A DNA stretch of 64,000 nt from Clonostachys chloroleuca. Its lineage: Eukaryota > Ascomycota > Sordariomycetes > Hypocreales > Bionectriaceae. The notes below the pieces were generated by a model. That model saw only the letters and a list, made by a program, of their open reading frames with translations. It was not told the DNA's origin and did not search any database. Location of the stretch: assembly GCA_037952775.1 (NCBI GenBank), contig JBANAY010000003.1:33914001-33978000 (forward strand), written 5' to 3'. A program made the position numbers and the translations under genes. Below are positions 11,493-23,193 of the stretch, one piece after another; within the stretch, counting starts at the first letter, position 1, and each line of letters starts with the position of its first letter.

Positions 11493-14400
11493 GATTTTGA
11501 ATTGCAAGATGTAGGTTTGATCGATCTCTGGGGCCTGCCAAGTAGTGTACCTCCTATCTACGAATCCTGGGCGGTCTGAGCAGGGGAATGGTTGGGCCGC
11601 AACTCTTTCTCCGAATGATGCGCTGGACGGGCTTGGCAATATTGGATGCTGAGTGGACGGGATGAAGTGGCCGCTTGACTGCTGGAGTTGATCTCGCTTG
11701 GATGTAGGTTTGACTGTACGTCAGTCTATATTGCTCCAGCTTGCTGCAAGATGAGTTGTGGTGGCAGGTGGGGCCGATTCTGTGTGCTGGTTAGGTCAAG
11801 ACGGGACGCGTGCCTAACCGCCTGCAGGTACTGAGAGTGGACCCGCAATATACTTGCATCTGGCGGAGGATAGCTGGGAAGTCCACGTAGCCCTTTTGTA
11901 CGGCCCTCGTACATCCCATTCGAGCTTGCCGCAGAGATACTCCTACCCTACACGGGAATTACCAATCCTCAGAAACTGAGCCGACGGGTTCGGATGTAGC
12001 TATCGTCAAGGAATATTCCTATCGTTGGTTAATTGCTACTTTTCATAGTAGGCTACATGGAAATTTGACTTATAAGGATCAGTGTTCTCTTGGGTATGTT
12101 CATTGGGCAAAGTCTCTGAAAGACAACGTCGCTGGGAATGTGGCAATGTCGGCAGCGAGACCTGAATGCACAAAGGCGGGTTGGAAAAAGTAAGATTTCC
12201 TCCATCGTCACATCAAGGACCACACGTCCCCGGGCATCTTACTCTTCTCGAGTCCGAGCACCACGCTGGCTGCGCCGCAAGATGCGCTGGTTACCTTTCC
12301 GTACTACTACGCTCACGGAGGAACTCGGCTGGACGGCATTCCGAGCGACTGTCTCATTGACAGCAAATAGACGCATGTCAGCAGCAGCATCAGTAACATC
12401 GAAGTAGGGAAACAAGTAGGCACTAGTTCCCAGAGGAGTTATAAACAGATGCAATCCTACGTCGTGGGGGTTCGCAACGACAGAGCTGGCACCCTCCCAA
12501 CATAACATTGCTACTACACTATGGTAGGCTGTGAAGTATTGCGATGCCATGTAATGAGGCAATGGGGTTAGGAGCATCGAGTGCGTATTACATTTTCTTT
12601 CTTCGAGAACGCAATCCACCCCAACTATGCACGTGTCCCTGTACAGTATAGGACCTACGTACGTTGCATGTCTCCCAGTTTCGACGGGAACGCGACGGAA
12701 CATTGTGAGTGGTCGAGAAAGCGCCACTCAAAAATGAGACGTATGCATAGGAAGCGGGCCGAGCGAATGAGAACCGAACCCAACAATGGCGACCTCTAGT
12801 AGGTGGACAAATCTTGCCTTGACAAGTGTAACGGAGAGGGAATCGCGAGGCTTCGGTGCGAGTGGGTGGTGCGGACCTATCTGGTTGTCACGCTGGTAGC
12901 TCCGTTCTTTCAGGAGCATCGTTGAGCACCATCGCAGACCATGGACAGCTTTGTGGCTTCGCATCAAACGGGCCTTGTCATCTCATCCTGGATTGACCCA
13001 TCGCAGAGGGTCGCTACGATGGCAGAGATGGGCCAAGGGTCTGGAGCATAGTAGTAAAAGCCCGGCTAGTCCCAGCGGCAGCGCCCTGGCGGCCCTGGCG
13101 CCAGGCCTGTGCCAGGGTCTTGGGCTTTGGATCGACAGGAGCTCTAGCCTCGAGGCTTTAGCCAGGGCAAATGGTACCTGCTCGTGGCGGACCGACACTG
13201 TCCGGAAGGGATTGGAAAAGGAGGGAAGAGAGCACAAGAGGATAAGGGTGCCCGCCTCGTTTGGATAGGTACCGAGTGAAGTAGAATGTGATCTGACCGA
13301 GAGTGGGATGGCGACCGGGGCGAGCCTGGGTATTCATCCAGCCTGGGGGCTACCTGCCTACGTATGAAACAAGCCGGTGGCATGTCAAGTTTTTGGTCCA
13401 GGCGATTTCGTCCATCGCGATCCTCAATACAAGGTGTAAAAGGAGGTACATGCATGTCGTGTCTCCTCTCTTAATGGGTAGCATATGTGGCAAAGAAGCT
13501 AGAAGGCACATCTGTATGATCGATAGTATCTGCAATAGGTGGTATAACAGTGGACGATAAGAGGGTTCATTGCGGATAGGTCTTCTTCTGTTCACCTCGG
13601 AGAAATCTGCGCTAGGCTGTTGTACGCCTCGAACTTCTCTCCCATTCGTCCTCCCAGAGTTGCAGCAATAGACTGTTACCTCATGGTGATAAGCTGGCCT
13701 CGCGTACGACGTGCCCTGGCAAGGCCTAGCCCATCAGGCTCAATCCTGAGGGCCCTTTGTCTCCTAGATAGGTAGGTATCGATCCCGTCTCGGCCAGCTG
13801 AATTTCGGTGCGTCATATCTCATGTTGAACAACCGCTGGAGCAAATACTGGGGCTGTAATTGGACAAAAAGCCACTTAAAACCCACCAGTCCCCATTTCC
13901 TAAAACGCGTTGTCACGCGTCATGATCGTGTACTGCAAAACGCGTCACTCGGACAACCTCACAGAAGCAGCGGTCGTTCGGCAAAGCCATCCTGATGCCA
14001 TTGGTCCCTTGGATGATGAAGCCGAAGTTAAACGAGCGTCGCTTTCTCCTAGGAATCGCACAATTTGGGCGAAACATACCTCTACGGGCCGAGCTGGCCT
14101 GGGATTGGGATACCCTCCTTCGTCTGATCTTGATATCATTCATGTCTGTCTCAGCACATTGGCCACTGAGAGTGAGACAGCAAGACAATAAAGACTTGAC
14201 AATTCGAAATTTCACATGGAAAATGGGATGTTTCTTTGTTTTGTTTATTTTCCCCATGTTTGTTTGTTTTGTACGGAGGAATCCTCGTCATTTGTTGGGG
14301 CTACCGTGCAGCAGCAGGGCCTATTACCCTATGAACTATCCAGCCATTCCACTTTCGTAGAGCGCCCAGCTGCGGAGAACAGACAGATCACACGGGCGTC

Positions 14401-16572
14401 AGATATTAAACCTACCTGCTAATGTAGGTCTGTATGTGCGTGCATATGGGCGTGCATCCTGCGCAAGCCTGGGGAATGCATCAAGCACCGCTACCTACCT
14501 CAGAAATGATTCTCAGCTTTGCATCAACTCCACCAGCCTCGTTGACCAACAATTTGACGCACCACCACCCGGGTCTGGCCAAGAATAGCGATTCTTACAC
14601 AACTGTCCTCCCCTTTGGGCCAGGATGATGGATGGTGCGTCCTTAGGTAGGTCCGAGATAGGCGACCGGGTGGCAGAGACAGAGGTGCTAGATGCAGATG
14701 GGTGATGTGATGTGATGTGATGCACTCTGGTTCATCCGGCCGCGCTGCAAACGCTCTCACCCCGCCCATGCACACCTGCGGCCTCAAAATCTACCCAATG
14801 CCGTCGTCGAATCGCGTCTAATGCTGTGATTCTTGCCCGATGGTGCTCAGCCCACCTGCAGTAGCACCAACGACATTGTGTCAGCCAAACGCTGGCTTAA
14901 GCCATTCTGTCCATCCCCCGTTCATGGTCCTGTTTGGTTCAGCAGCCCCAAACTCAAATCGAAGCCAACCTCTTCACCGCGAGTGTGGCCAATGCCATGC
15001 TGGCAGTAATACTCCAAATCAGGGTAGGACAGGAATGGATAGCACGCTGGGCCCCAGTTGGTAGTTCTCACATAGGAAACAAGCTCTTTTCCGTCCACCG
15101 TCTTTTTCGACCCTCTCGCCTCTCCAATGAGCTGTCAGTCCCAGGAAGGCAGGCAAGCGCTGGCCTTGGGTCCCGACCCGTTGCGCTACTATCACGGGGT
15201 GTTTGAGTCTATGCCATGCCTGCTAGCGCCCGTCAGGATTAGCAGTATCAACCTGCTGCGCGCAAAAAAACTTCGCTATCTTGAAGAGCCCCCTACCGCC
15301 CTCTGGGTACTAGAGCAGTAGCTTCACGGTTCTACGCTAAAGGCTGCAGCTGTTGGGGGTCGTAGGCCGGGGACCTTGTCGGCCACTTCACACAATCGAG
15401 GTGCTCAGAGCAAGTTGGGAGTGGGTCTCTTTGGGTTTCGGGAGTGGCAGAGGGTTCACGCCACTCACGCACCGCTGTAGTTCTCTCGTGGCAGGGCGTG
15501 TGGGAGCCATGTAGGGAGTAGGTACCTGCCGCTGGGTCCAGCTGGCCGGTGGTCGTCCAGTGAGGTTGCGCGGTTCTAGCGCATGCCTGTCCTAGGTTAG
15601 CACCCAAAGAAGCTACAGCGTCCTGGCAGGTGAACCCCATCAACGCTTCCAGGTTTGCAGGTTAGGTACCTACCTGCTCCATGCTAGAGGTACTACCCTA
15701 GGTCTCCACCCGCAAGGTGCCTCTAGTGGTACCTCCCTGTCCACCTACTCACCTTCAGCAGAGGGGTACCTCCTGCCGTGTGCACACCTGGCCAGCGAGC
15801 AGGTACAGTGCCTGACCTACCACCGACAGTTGCTGCACTGCTGTCGCCGCGCATCAGCCCACCCCCAAACCCATATCCTCGTCGCCTGCCCGTGCTCCTC
15901 TTCTTCTTCATCGCACTCCCCGTCCCATTCCAGTCTCTCCTTTCACCTCAGCCTCGTCGGAGCACATCCGTCAGGACAAGCCATGTAATCCTTGGGTCAT
16001 CGCAATCACCAAGCGAGAATTTATAACCTGTTACCCTTGGGAAAAAATTATTCGACTCTTGGACTTAATTCACCTTGCGCCCACCTGCGACGGCTTGCCC
16101 GCGTGTTCACCGGTTGCGCCCTCACCAAAACAACAGTGCTGCATCAGACCTCGACCACGCGCTACCAGTTCTTACCCGTGGCGGACTCGTTATTTCCTTG
16201 CCTCGTCTTCAACCGCATCTTGACTTTAATATTCTTTCAACTACTTACGCCCGCGCTACCGACTGTCGCTTGCCAAACACCCCGGGCCAATTCTCGTTGC
16301 GCCGACCGAAACCTGACCTTGGTGTACGACTCGATCGCGTCGCTTCATGTCACTTGAAGGTTGACTTGTTGAATCATAACAATTGGAGTGGGGTGTGGGA
16401 TCTGCGCCTTGCGATTTGAGACCAACCTGTACTGCGACGAAGTGTTGTTGCGTCACCGTCCGGTTTGCTTGTCCAAACGCTCCAGCTAGTCCTTGTAGGG
16501 CTGCCTGTGCTCTCCCTTAAGAACCACGTCCCGTCCCGGATCACCTAGCCGCCCTTACATATTTTCTTTAAC
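11493..16572. other. Long intergenic region
   Basis: About 5 kb with no convincing gene. It has many short TAGGTAGG/CCTACCTA tracts (13766, 14411, 14491, 14644, 15662), a GTGAT-type short tandem run at about 14703-14720, and a pyrimidine-rich stretch from about 15.8 kb leading into the gene at 16573, which probably holds that gene's promoter and 5' leader. The 162-residue minus-strand frame at 12239-12727 has no recognisable feature. Confidence 0.6.
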
Positions 16573-18462
16573 ATGTCTCCCTTGCAGCGGCTGCGTGCAA
16601 CGCGGCCGCGCGTGCTTCGCAGGTCGGAAGTACCAAAAACACCCGAACCTTTGGCCCAAGATGAGATGGATGAGCCACCCTCACCTCCGCGTCAGCGATT
16701 TCGTCTCAAGAGACGTGTCGGATCGCTGCCCAACACAGAGCCTACACAACAATTTCTTGAGCGCGTCGCCGGTGCTGACGTGCCCATCCCAAGTATTGAG
16801 GAGCCTGTTGTCTATGACGATGGTATGGTAGATACTCTTAGCTTCGATGGCCACACCTACCCAGCTTCAGACGATGGATATCCCTCAGAAGAGGGACACT
16901 TTAAGAGAAACTCGCCACCAAAGACTCCAGCACCTAGCCATACCCCAGCTCTCTCACCTCAACGTCACCACGACTGGTCGGTTGACTCCTTGAGCGGGAT
17001 TGAGTCGAGTCCTGAATATGAATCCAGCCGACCATCAACGGCTCGCTCAACCCAGACAAGCGCCTCACTTTTCAGTCACTTTTCCTTCACCTCAGAGGAG
17101 CTCGGCGAATGCATTAGCCCTGAACCTGTGGCTCAGGACCGGTACGACACTTATTTGAGGGTTGAGGATGCTGAAAAGACTGTTCGTGCTTCAGACCGGA
17201 TTTCAGTTAGAAGAAAAGCGCCTTGGTCTAGAGCTATGAATCAGCATCTATGGAATACTTACTTGGCATATCTCCAAGATCCCAAAGTAACGCCCATTCG
17301 CATCAGCAAGAATGGCATGCCACCGCAGGGCGTTCTGCTCCGCGTTTCTCGAGAAGCAAGGAGGACGTGGAAAGGAACAGACGCCAAACCACTATCTCTA
17401 GAGGCGAATGGTGGCAGCTCAACGCCGGTTGCGCGAATCGCTAACTCCTCCCATTGGCCGCACACTGATGCGGCAACACGCGCGCACCTGCGGGAGCTAT
17501 GCAGGGCTAATGCTGGGAACACTACCCGAAATGTCCAGTATCTCGCACAGAGCCCCACGCCGTTCGGGAAAACCGCTGCCCGGCGCTGGAGCAGGCACAA
17601 CACCCCGGCTCACTCATCTGTCTTTTCGGGCAACGACATGGCAGTGTCACTTGCTGTTTCCACTGCGGACTCCATGCAGCCCCAGGGACCTCTGGCTGAG
17701 CTCACCCGATCAGAACTCAGCCATGACAGACTCTCACAAGACCTTCCACCTCTTTTATCTGCTCCGTTGTTTACGCCCACCAAATCTACCGCTAACGAGA
17801 TCCCTCGTCTTGGCTCTCCCTTTGTTGCCAAGAGCTATGGCCCAAGTTCGTCAAGTACTCTGATGGCCGATTTTGGAGTCGAGGAGCAACGCCAAAGCCA
17901 GACCGTTGGTCATATATACAACTTAAAGTCCCCAAGCAGGATAAATCGTCCTCGATCTCGATCCAACACACTGAGGCGCCGCTCTAGGCAAACACCAGCG
18001 GAAGCTCGGCGAACAAAACGGCCTAGTCTGGCCTCTGACATGTGGAGCGAACCTGGGGCGAGCCCTGTTCGTCCGCCGTCGGAGCCGATCTCGCGTAGCC
18101 TCGGGAGTGAGATTTCAGCACCCCGAAGCAATATCCAAGAGCTATTCGAAGCATCCAGCTCGATTGGACGCCACATTTCAAATGATGCTCCCGCTCGACT
18201 TGGGTCTCCATTTGGCTCTATACCTAGTAGCTTCTCATTTCCCAATAGGCATTCTTCTGGGCTTTCTGGTCTTAACCAAAGCGCATCTTATCGACCGTTT
18301 GGGAGTGTTCAGCGCCTCTATACGCACGCAGCAGACCAAGAGGACTCAGCCCCACCCCGGTCGTCTCTTGAGAGCCGATTGACTTATCTGGACGAGAGAT
18401 TGAAGGACTTCCGCCACCGCGATCGAGAGTGGCATCCACGCCGGTCTGAATCGCCCTTTTAG
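16573..18462 (+). CDS. Conserved fungal protein of unknown function (629 aa)
   Basis: Single uninterrupted frame of 629 residues starting at ATG in the context TTAACATGTC after a pyrimidine-rich leader. I do not recognise a named family. Most of the protein is Ser/Pro/Arg-rich and probably disordered. A more ordered, Trp-rich block lies at about residues 214-340: it opens APWSRAMNQHLWNTYLAYL, then has a KVTPIRI strand, a REARRTWKG helix, HWPHTDAATRAHLREL, and TPFGKTAARRW. A basic segment (RSRSNTLRRRSRQTP) lies near residue 460, and the protein ends in a charged coil (LDERLKDFRHRDREW). This pattern suggests a nuclear or cytoskeletal scaffold, but that is inference only. Confidence 0.8.
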   Translation: MSPLQRLRATRPRVLRRSEVPKTPEPLAQDEMDEPPSPPRQRFRLKRRVGSLPNTEPTQQFLERVAGADVPIPSIEEPVVYDDGMVDTLSFDGHTYPASDDGYPSEEGHFKRNSPPKTPAPSHTPALSPQRHHDWSVDSLSGIESSPEYESSRPSTARSTQTSASLFSHFSFTSEELGECISPEPVAQDRYDTYLRVEDAEKTVRASDRISVRRKAPWSRAMNQHLWNTYLAYLQDPKVTPIRISKNGMPPQGVLLRVSREARRTWKGTDAKPLSLEANGGSSTPVARIANSSHWPHTDAATRAHLRELCRANAGNTTRNVQYLAQSPTPFGKTAARRWSRHNTPAHSSVFSGNDMAVSLAVSTADSMQPQGPLAELTRSELSHDRLSQDLPPLLSAPLFTPTKSTANEIPRLGSPFVAKSYGPSSSSTLMADFGVEEQRQSQTVGHIYNLKSPSRINRPRSRSNTLRRRSRQTPAEARRTKRPSLASDMWSEPGASPVRPPSEPISRSLGSEISAPRSNIQELFEASSSIGRHISNDAPARLGSPFGSIPSSFSFPNRHSSGLSGLNQSASYRPFGSVQRLYTHAADQEDSAPPRSSLESRLTYLDERLKDFRHRDREWHPRRSESPF

Positions 18463-19203
18463 CAGCCATGACTCATTACTGCACCTGTTCTTACATCATT
18501 TTTATCCTTCATGCACAAGCATAATTGTTTTTTATGAATCATGATTATATCCGACCACGAGCTCTTTTTGCAACACGTACGGACAATGTTCCAAGCAACG
18601 ACTCAATGGCTTTGATCTTCTTGCTCAATATTTTATTTTGCTTCACGACGCTTCATCAAAAAGTATTCTCTTGCATCTATCCGGATTTCCGGTAGCAATG
18701 GCTCTTAGATTCAGACATCTAGCACAAACTTTCTTTTCTTTTTATCTAAATCAGCAAATCTCGATCATGGCATAACTCTCCCGCATGGAGATATTGCCTT
18801 GCAAGGATCTTCATATTGGTTATGCACATATGACATCCGTTCCATTCTTTTAACGACGACTATACGATTTAGCAATGAGAAAAATTATCTACGGGACACA
18901 TGCAACGCAATGCACGCACTCGCCTCACTCTCTTTATTTTATTTTCCCTTCTATTTCACCTCGGAATTTCTCTTGTCTAATTGACAAATATGGAATTATG
19001 GCAAGCACCAACGATACCACATGACTCACGCACTGCTCCCACCGTCTATCCCTTAACTGAGCTTTTCACGCGCACAATACGACGGAGACTTAAATTGAAA
19101 CCATAATGCAATGGCTCGAAAGACGTTGCTTCAACGAATTGCCGTGGCACCAAAGTGTGGCTATCTGGAAAAGACAAGACGGCCGATTTCATCTTTATCT
19201 AGG

Positions 19204-19245
19204 ACTTTCTCGCTCTCTCTCTTCTCTCTCTATCTCTCTGTCTCT
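19204..19245 (+). repeat. CT-rich microsatellite
   Basis: Imperfect run of CT dinucleotides interrupted by TT, TA and TG steps. Simple-sequence repeat in the intergenic region. Confidence 0.8.
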
Positions 19246-19624
19246 TTGCTATTCTTATTATCCTCTTAACATTTGGCATTTTCTTACGAGAGTATGATGT
19301 ACTTACTACATACGAATCGAACCATCTCCACTGGCCACACAGCGGCCTTGGGTGTCGAGAGGTTCACGAATTAGCCCGTTTATATGATGAATAATGAATT
19401 TACGATAAACAAACTGGTCCCCGTTCAAAACTACTTATCGTGACCATGTATGTGCTATGCAAGACGAAGAATGAAGCGTGAGAGTTGGGGTGAAATTTGT
19501 AAATTTGTGAGAATGGTATGAGGCCATTCTGAAGCTGTCCCTGGATGTATGATGTATTTATTATAAGATGAGGTTCAGGGAATAGATGCCTGCTAATATG
19601 ATGTCTTCCACATGGGGAGAAATT

Positions 19625-19646
19625 AAAAAAAAAAAAAAAAAAAAAA
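19625..19646 (+). repeat. A22 homopolymer
   Basis: Uninterrupted run of about 22 A on the plus strand, about 110 bp beyond the stop of the minus-strand BTB gene, where it would be a T tract of the 3' region. Exact length in a homopolymer this long should not be trusted. Confidence 0.85.
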
Positions 19647-19757
19647 GAGGGACAAGAAGAATAAAAGACCTCATCCCAATCGTAAAACGAAACTCCATCC
19701 ATGCAATGCTAGCTATGTACGTCATAATAAAACATTTCGCAGCATGTGAGACATTCT

Positions 19758-20966
19758 TCACCTGAGAGTACTAGAGATCGACCTCATGTGTTTCAGTCCC
19801 TGCTCCGGCTCGGCCTCCTCTTCGACACGGAAGAGGGAGCGGGACGTTCTGTCTTGTGTAGCCCTCCAGTTTGCCGAAAGTAAGCTGGAAGCCCGATCGT
19901 CATCAACTTTGTCGGCTGCGTCGAGTTCGGCAACCTGAGTCTTGGCGCGTAATAGTCTCTTTCTCTCATGAGGGCAGCGCTTCTCCCCCACTGTAGCCCG
20001 ATGAGAGTGAAACGAGCATTCCCGGAAGCCGTTTGCACGCTCTTCGTTGCGAAGCTTGTTCGCGGGAATGCGCACTTGTGGGTTTTTGGAGCGAAGTTGC
20101 AAGCCTGACACTTGGAGCTTCTGGATATGAATAGTGTAATCCTCACTGAACTCCTTTTGCGAATCGAGCAACTCATGGAATCGCGCGTGATCAGAAGATT
20201 CCGACTCATCAAATCGCGATGACGTGGGAGTTGTTGGTGAACAGGAGGAGTCTGCGTAACTTGATCGGCATGGCGAGCGAGAGAGCGAGTACGCGACCAT
20301 TGCCACAGCCCAGCGACGGAGACGGACAGCGGGGATGCCCTCGCATTTGGTGTAGAGATATGTGATTAGACCTGGGGTGACATCCCAGTCGCACTTAAGG
20401 TAAAGATCCTGAATTGCGTCCATGGCATTGTCCTGGAGAGAGAGGATGTAGAGGTGTGAAGCAAAGAGGTGCAGTCGGATGAGTGCCCAGTGAGTTTCCT
20501 GAGCGTCTTGATGTCCTGCCTCCTGCGCCTTCTTCACAACATCCTCGAGGTAAAATCGAAAGTTGTATCTGTCGTGGAGCCATTCAACAAACATGGCAAA
20601 CATAGATGGGGACTCTCCGGGGAGCCAGATGGAAACGGATCGAGGCTGGGTAGGGTCCTCGATACGGTCCCGGAAGAAGGGCGAGGCAGCGCAGAGAAGC
20701 TTCTTGTTGACCTTGAAGCGCTGCTGCTTGGGACCAATGTACACCGTGGTCATGCCACTGGTCTTTGATGATTTTGGTGATTGGGCATTACTCGTGATCG
20801 CCGTGGCCGTTGCCGAGGTGGGGCCTTCAGTCGCATTTCCCAGAGCGACCGATTTGGAGTCGTCCACGCTCATATCAACCTTGTGCTTCGCGGATGCCTT
20901 GTCCGCGCGCAGAGAGGTCAGATCGACCGACCAGTGGAATGCGCGGTGAACCAAAGAGGGAGCCAT
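19758..20966 (-). CDS. BTB/POZ domain protein
   Basis: Predicted 402-residue protein of the large fungal BTB/POZ group, which mediates protein-protein contacts and often acts with CUL3. The BTB core spans about residues 72-195: TTVYIGPKQQRFKVNKKLL (strand and first helix), AASPFFRDRI, a SVSIWLPGESPSMFAMFVEW segment and a following helical region with LHLFASHLYILS. The last 170 residues are charged and Ser-rich with several basic/Cys stretches. The frame stays open upstream to 21371, but I start at 20966 because that ATG has a strong context (ACGCCATGG) and the upstream part translates to a Phe/Pro/Leu-rich sequence expected of a pyrimidine-rich leader. The substrate or partner is unknown. Confidence 0.78.
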   Translation of the reverse strand: MAPSLVHRAFHWSVDLTSLRADKASAKHKVDMSVDDSKSVALGNATEGPTSATATAITSNAQSPKSSKTSGMTTVYIGPKQQRFKVNKKLLCAASPFFRDRIEDPTQPRSVSIWLPGESPSMFAMFVEWLHDRYNFRFYLEDVVKKAQEAGHQDAQETHWALIRLHLFASHLYILSLQDNAMDAIQDLYLKCDWDVTPGLITYLYTKCEGIPAVRLRRWAVAMVAYSLSRSPCRSSYADSSCSPTTPTSSRFDESESSDHARFHELLDSQKEFSEDYTIHIQKLQVSGLQLRSKNPQVRIPANKLRNEERANGFRECSFHSHRATVGEKRCPHERKRLLRAKTQVAELDAADKVDDDRASSLLSANWRATQDRTSRSLFRVEEEAEPEQGLKHMRSISSTLR

Positions 20967-23193
20967 GGCGTTCGGTCTTGGGTGTGTTCGGTGCGTGTTG
21001 GTGCTGGGGACCAGGTATTCGGGTTCGTACGAGCTGATGATTGCAAAATTCGGGCACTGATTCCCAACGGGCGATATGACTAGGCAAGGAAAATCGTATT
21101 GTCGTATGTTCAGTGCGGCCGCAAGGATGAGGTTGGGTCGTCGAAATGAAAAACAATATATAGGCTGGGCCGGCCAGGAGAAAGGAAAGTCGGGATTGTG
21201 GAAGGAAAGGAAACGGAAGATCCGCGCGGTATTCCCAACAGGAAACAAGAAGTGATCGCGTTGACAGAAGTCACAGAGGAGCAAAGGAAAAGGAAAGAAG
21301 AGCGGAAGAGAAGAGGAAACCCGAGTGAAACAAGGAGGGAGGTTTAAGGAATAAAACCGGCTCGCCAACAAGCGTCAGAAAGGGGAGGAGGGCATCACAC
21401 CTTGACGTGCAGGACCGGCCCCCAGGCCTGGCACCTCACGTCTGCCCAGGTGGGAAGGCTGCGCTCGCTGCGGTTGGCCAGAGGGCAGGTCCCCAGGGCG
21501 CACCTGCTGCACCAACCAGCCCGTGCCGTGCGTGGCTTCCTTCCTGGGGACTAACACTTCCCCTGCCAATTTGCCCGTTCCTGTCTTAGGGAGGTACCTG
21601 CGCAGGCACCGGCTCAGTAGTGTGAGGCACGAGTTGGTCCCCTGCCGCTGTGGGGACTGCCCAGCCGAGCCTAGACTGGCCGCTCGCCGAATCACCTTGG
21701 GAACCTGCCTCAAAATATCCATAGTCGAAACACCGCCCCCTCCGACGAACCCATGCACCAGTGCTACGATCGGCTGTGGCAGCGAATCGTCGCCCAGTCC
21801 GCCCGCAGTCATGCTACGCTACTCTGGCACGACCCCTGTCCCACCCACGCAGGGGCTCTCTGGTTGGGTGCTCGTCTGTTTCATCATGGGGACAGACATC
21901 TCAAACGCGTCCTTTTTTCTCCCGCTTGTGACTGACGGGCCAGCCTCCAATGAGCTTGCAATCCTAGGCGCTCACGCGTCCCCTGAAGCACAATCACCCA
22001 CTGACTAACACACAGGAACTTGGAAGAGGGCATTCTTTTTTGGCACTCGTGCATAAGTGAGATATGCGAAGAGCTTTTTGCTGCTTCGGTCGCGTCGCAG
22101 ACAGTCGTACTCGGATCGCATCCATTCCATCACACTGCTCCTCCTCCTCCTCATCTGGAATCCATGGTTGGCCCTTGCTAGCACGTCTGTAATTGAGGCT
22201 TTGGTTGCTCAGGTGGTCGTAGTTCGTCCGCCACAGCGCGGAACTTAGCTCCCTAAAATTACTGAGCCGGCCCTGTAATAATGCGAATCCTCCTTCGCTT
22301 GAGCCGCAGAGGCTACCAGGCACACTGCGAAGGATGGGCCGGGAGGGGGGAGGGGACCTGACATCATAACCTTAGTAGAATTAAAAAGAAAGCAGTCATC
22401 AAGCAACGCAAAGCATGGCCATGCCTCGTGGCATTTTTGGTGACCGCCCAGTGCCCAACCGGGGAGGGATCTTCGACGAAGAAAGCTCAGACGCTTACAG
22501 CCGACACGACTGTTGGTTGCAACTGACTAAGAATGTAGCTCGCCCCAATGTTTCCTCACCATCTTTCCTATTCCGACTATAATGGGCCTAAAAATAAATT
22601 AAAGCTGCTTCTTACGAATGGGCAGACTGACGTTACTGGATGGCTCCGAATAGCCATGACGCACTAAAACGATCTCTGATGTCCTGGCCCTTGGAAGCAG
22701 TCTCCCCATTACCAAAAGTCCAATGGGGGAGATCCTAATAATACAAACTCATGCGAAACAACTTCTTGTCAAACACGCATAAAGCATGTGATCCCGGTCG
22801 AAGCAGATTGATAGCAATGCATCTCGCACCCATCTGCTCCGGTTCGGGTCTGGCGTAACCCCTCAACCTCGAAAGCCCAAGTCCACCAAACAACAAGCGC
22901 TTGTTCGCTACGGTGCAATCATCTACGCACGATTGAATTATCGAGATCTAGAAGCTTAACCTTCATTTTTTATCATGTTTCATTAAGTGATTGATGCGGA
23001 CCACATGACAATGTCTGTCAGGCACTGTCTACGATCAAGAACCTGTAGCAAAGTGCCCAGCACGCATGATGGCCGCAAATTCGCTGCTTTATGCTCTAAA
23101 ATTTTGACCCCAAGTTTTCCCCAAACGCCGGTGTAGATCTCCCTCAACGCCTAGAAGCAAACCTCCCGAAACTCTGTGGCAAAGCAGGTGCTT
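20967..23193. other. Intergenic region
   Basis: About 2.2 kb. The first 400 bp are the purine-rich complement of the BTB gene leader. A GC-rich stretch at about 21.4-21.8 kb holds a 145-residue minus-strand frame with no family resemblance. The rest shows no gene. Confidence 0.55.

Larger units (their letters stand above)
18463..19757. other. Intergenic region between convergent genes
   Basis: About 1.3 kb of AT-rich sequence between the 629-residue protein gene and the BTB gene, presumably containing both 3' untranslated regions. It includes a CT microsatellite and a 22-nt A tract. No ORF of interest. Confidence 0.6.

Noticed and set aside
12239..12727. 162-residue minus-strand ORF
   Set aside because: No recognisable domain, no good start context, and composition unlike neighbouring genes.
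20967..21371. 135-residue upstream extension of the BTB protein
   Set aside because: Phe/Pro/Leu-rich translation of a pyrimidine-rich leader; a far better start context lies at 20966.
21375..21812. 145-residue minus-strand ORF in GC-rich DNA
   Set aside because: GC-rich regions give long chance ORFs; no motif seen.
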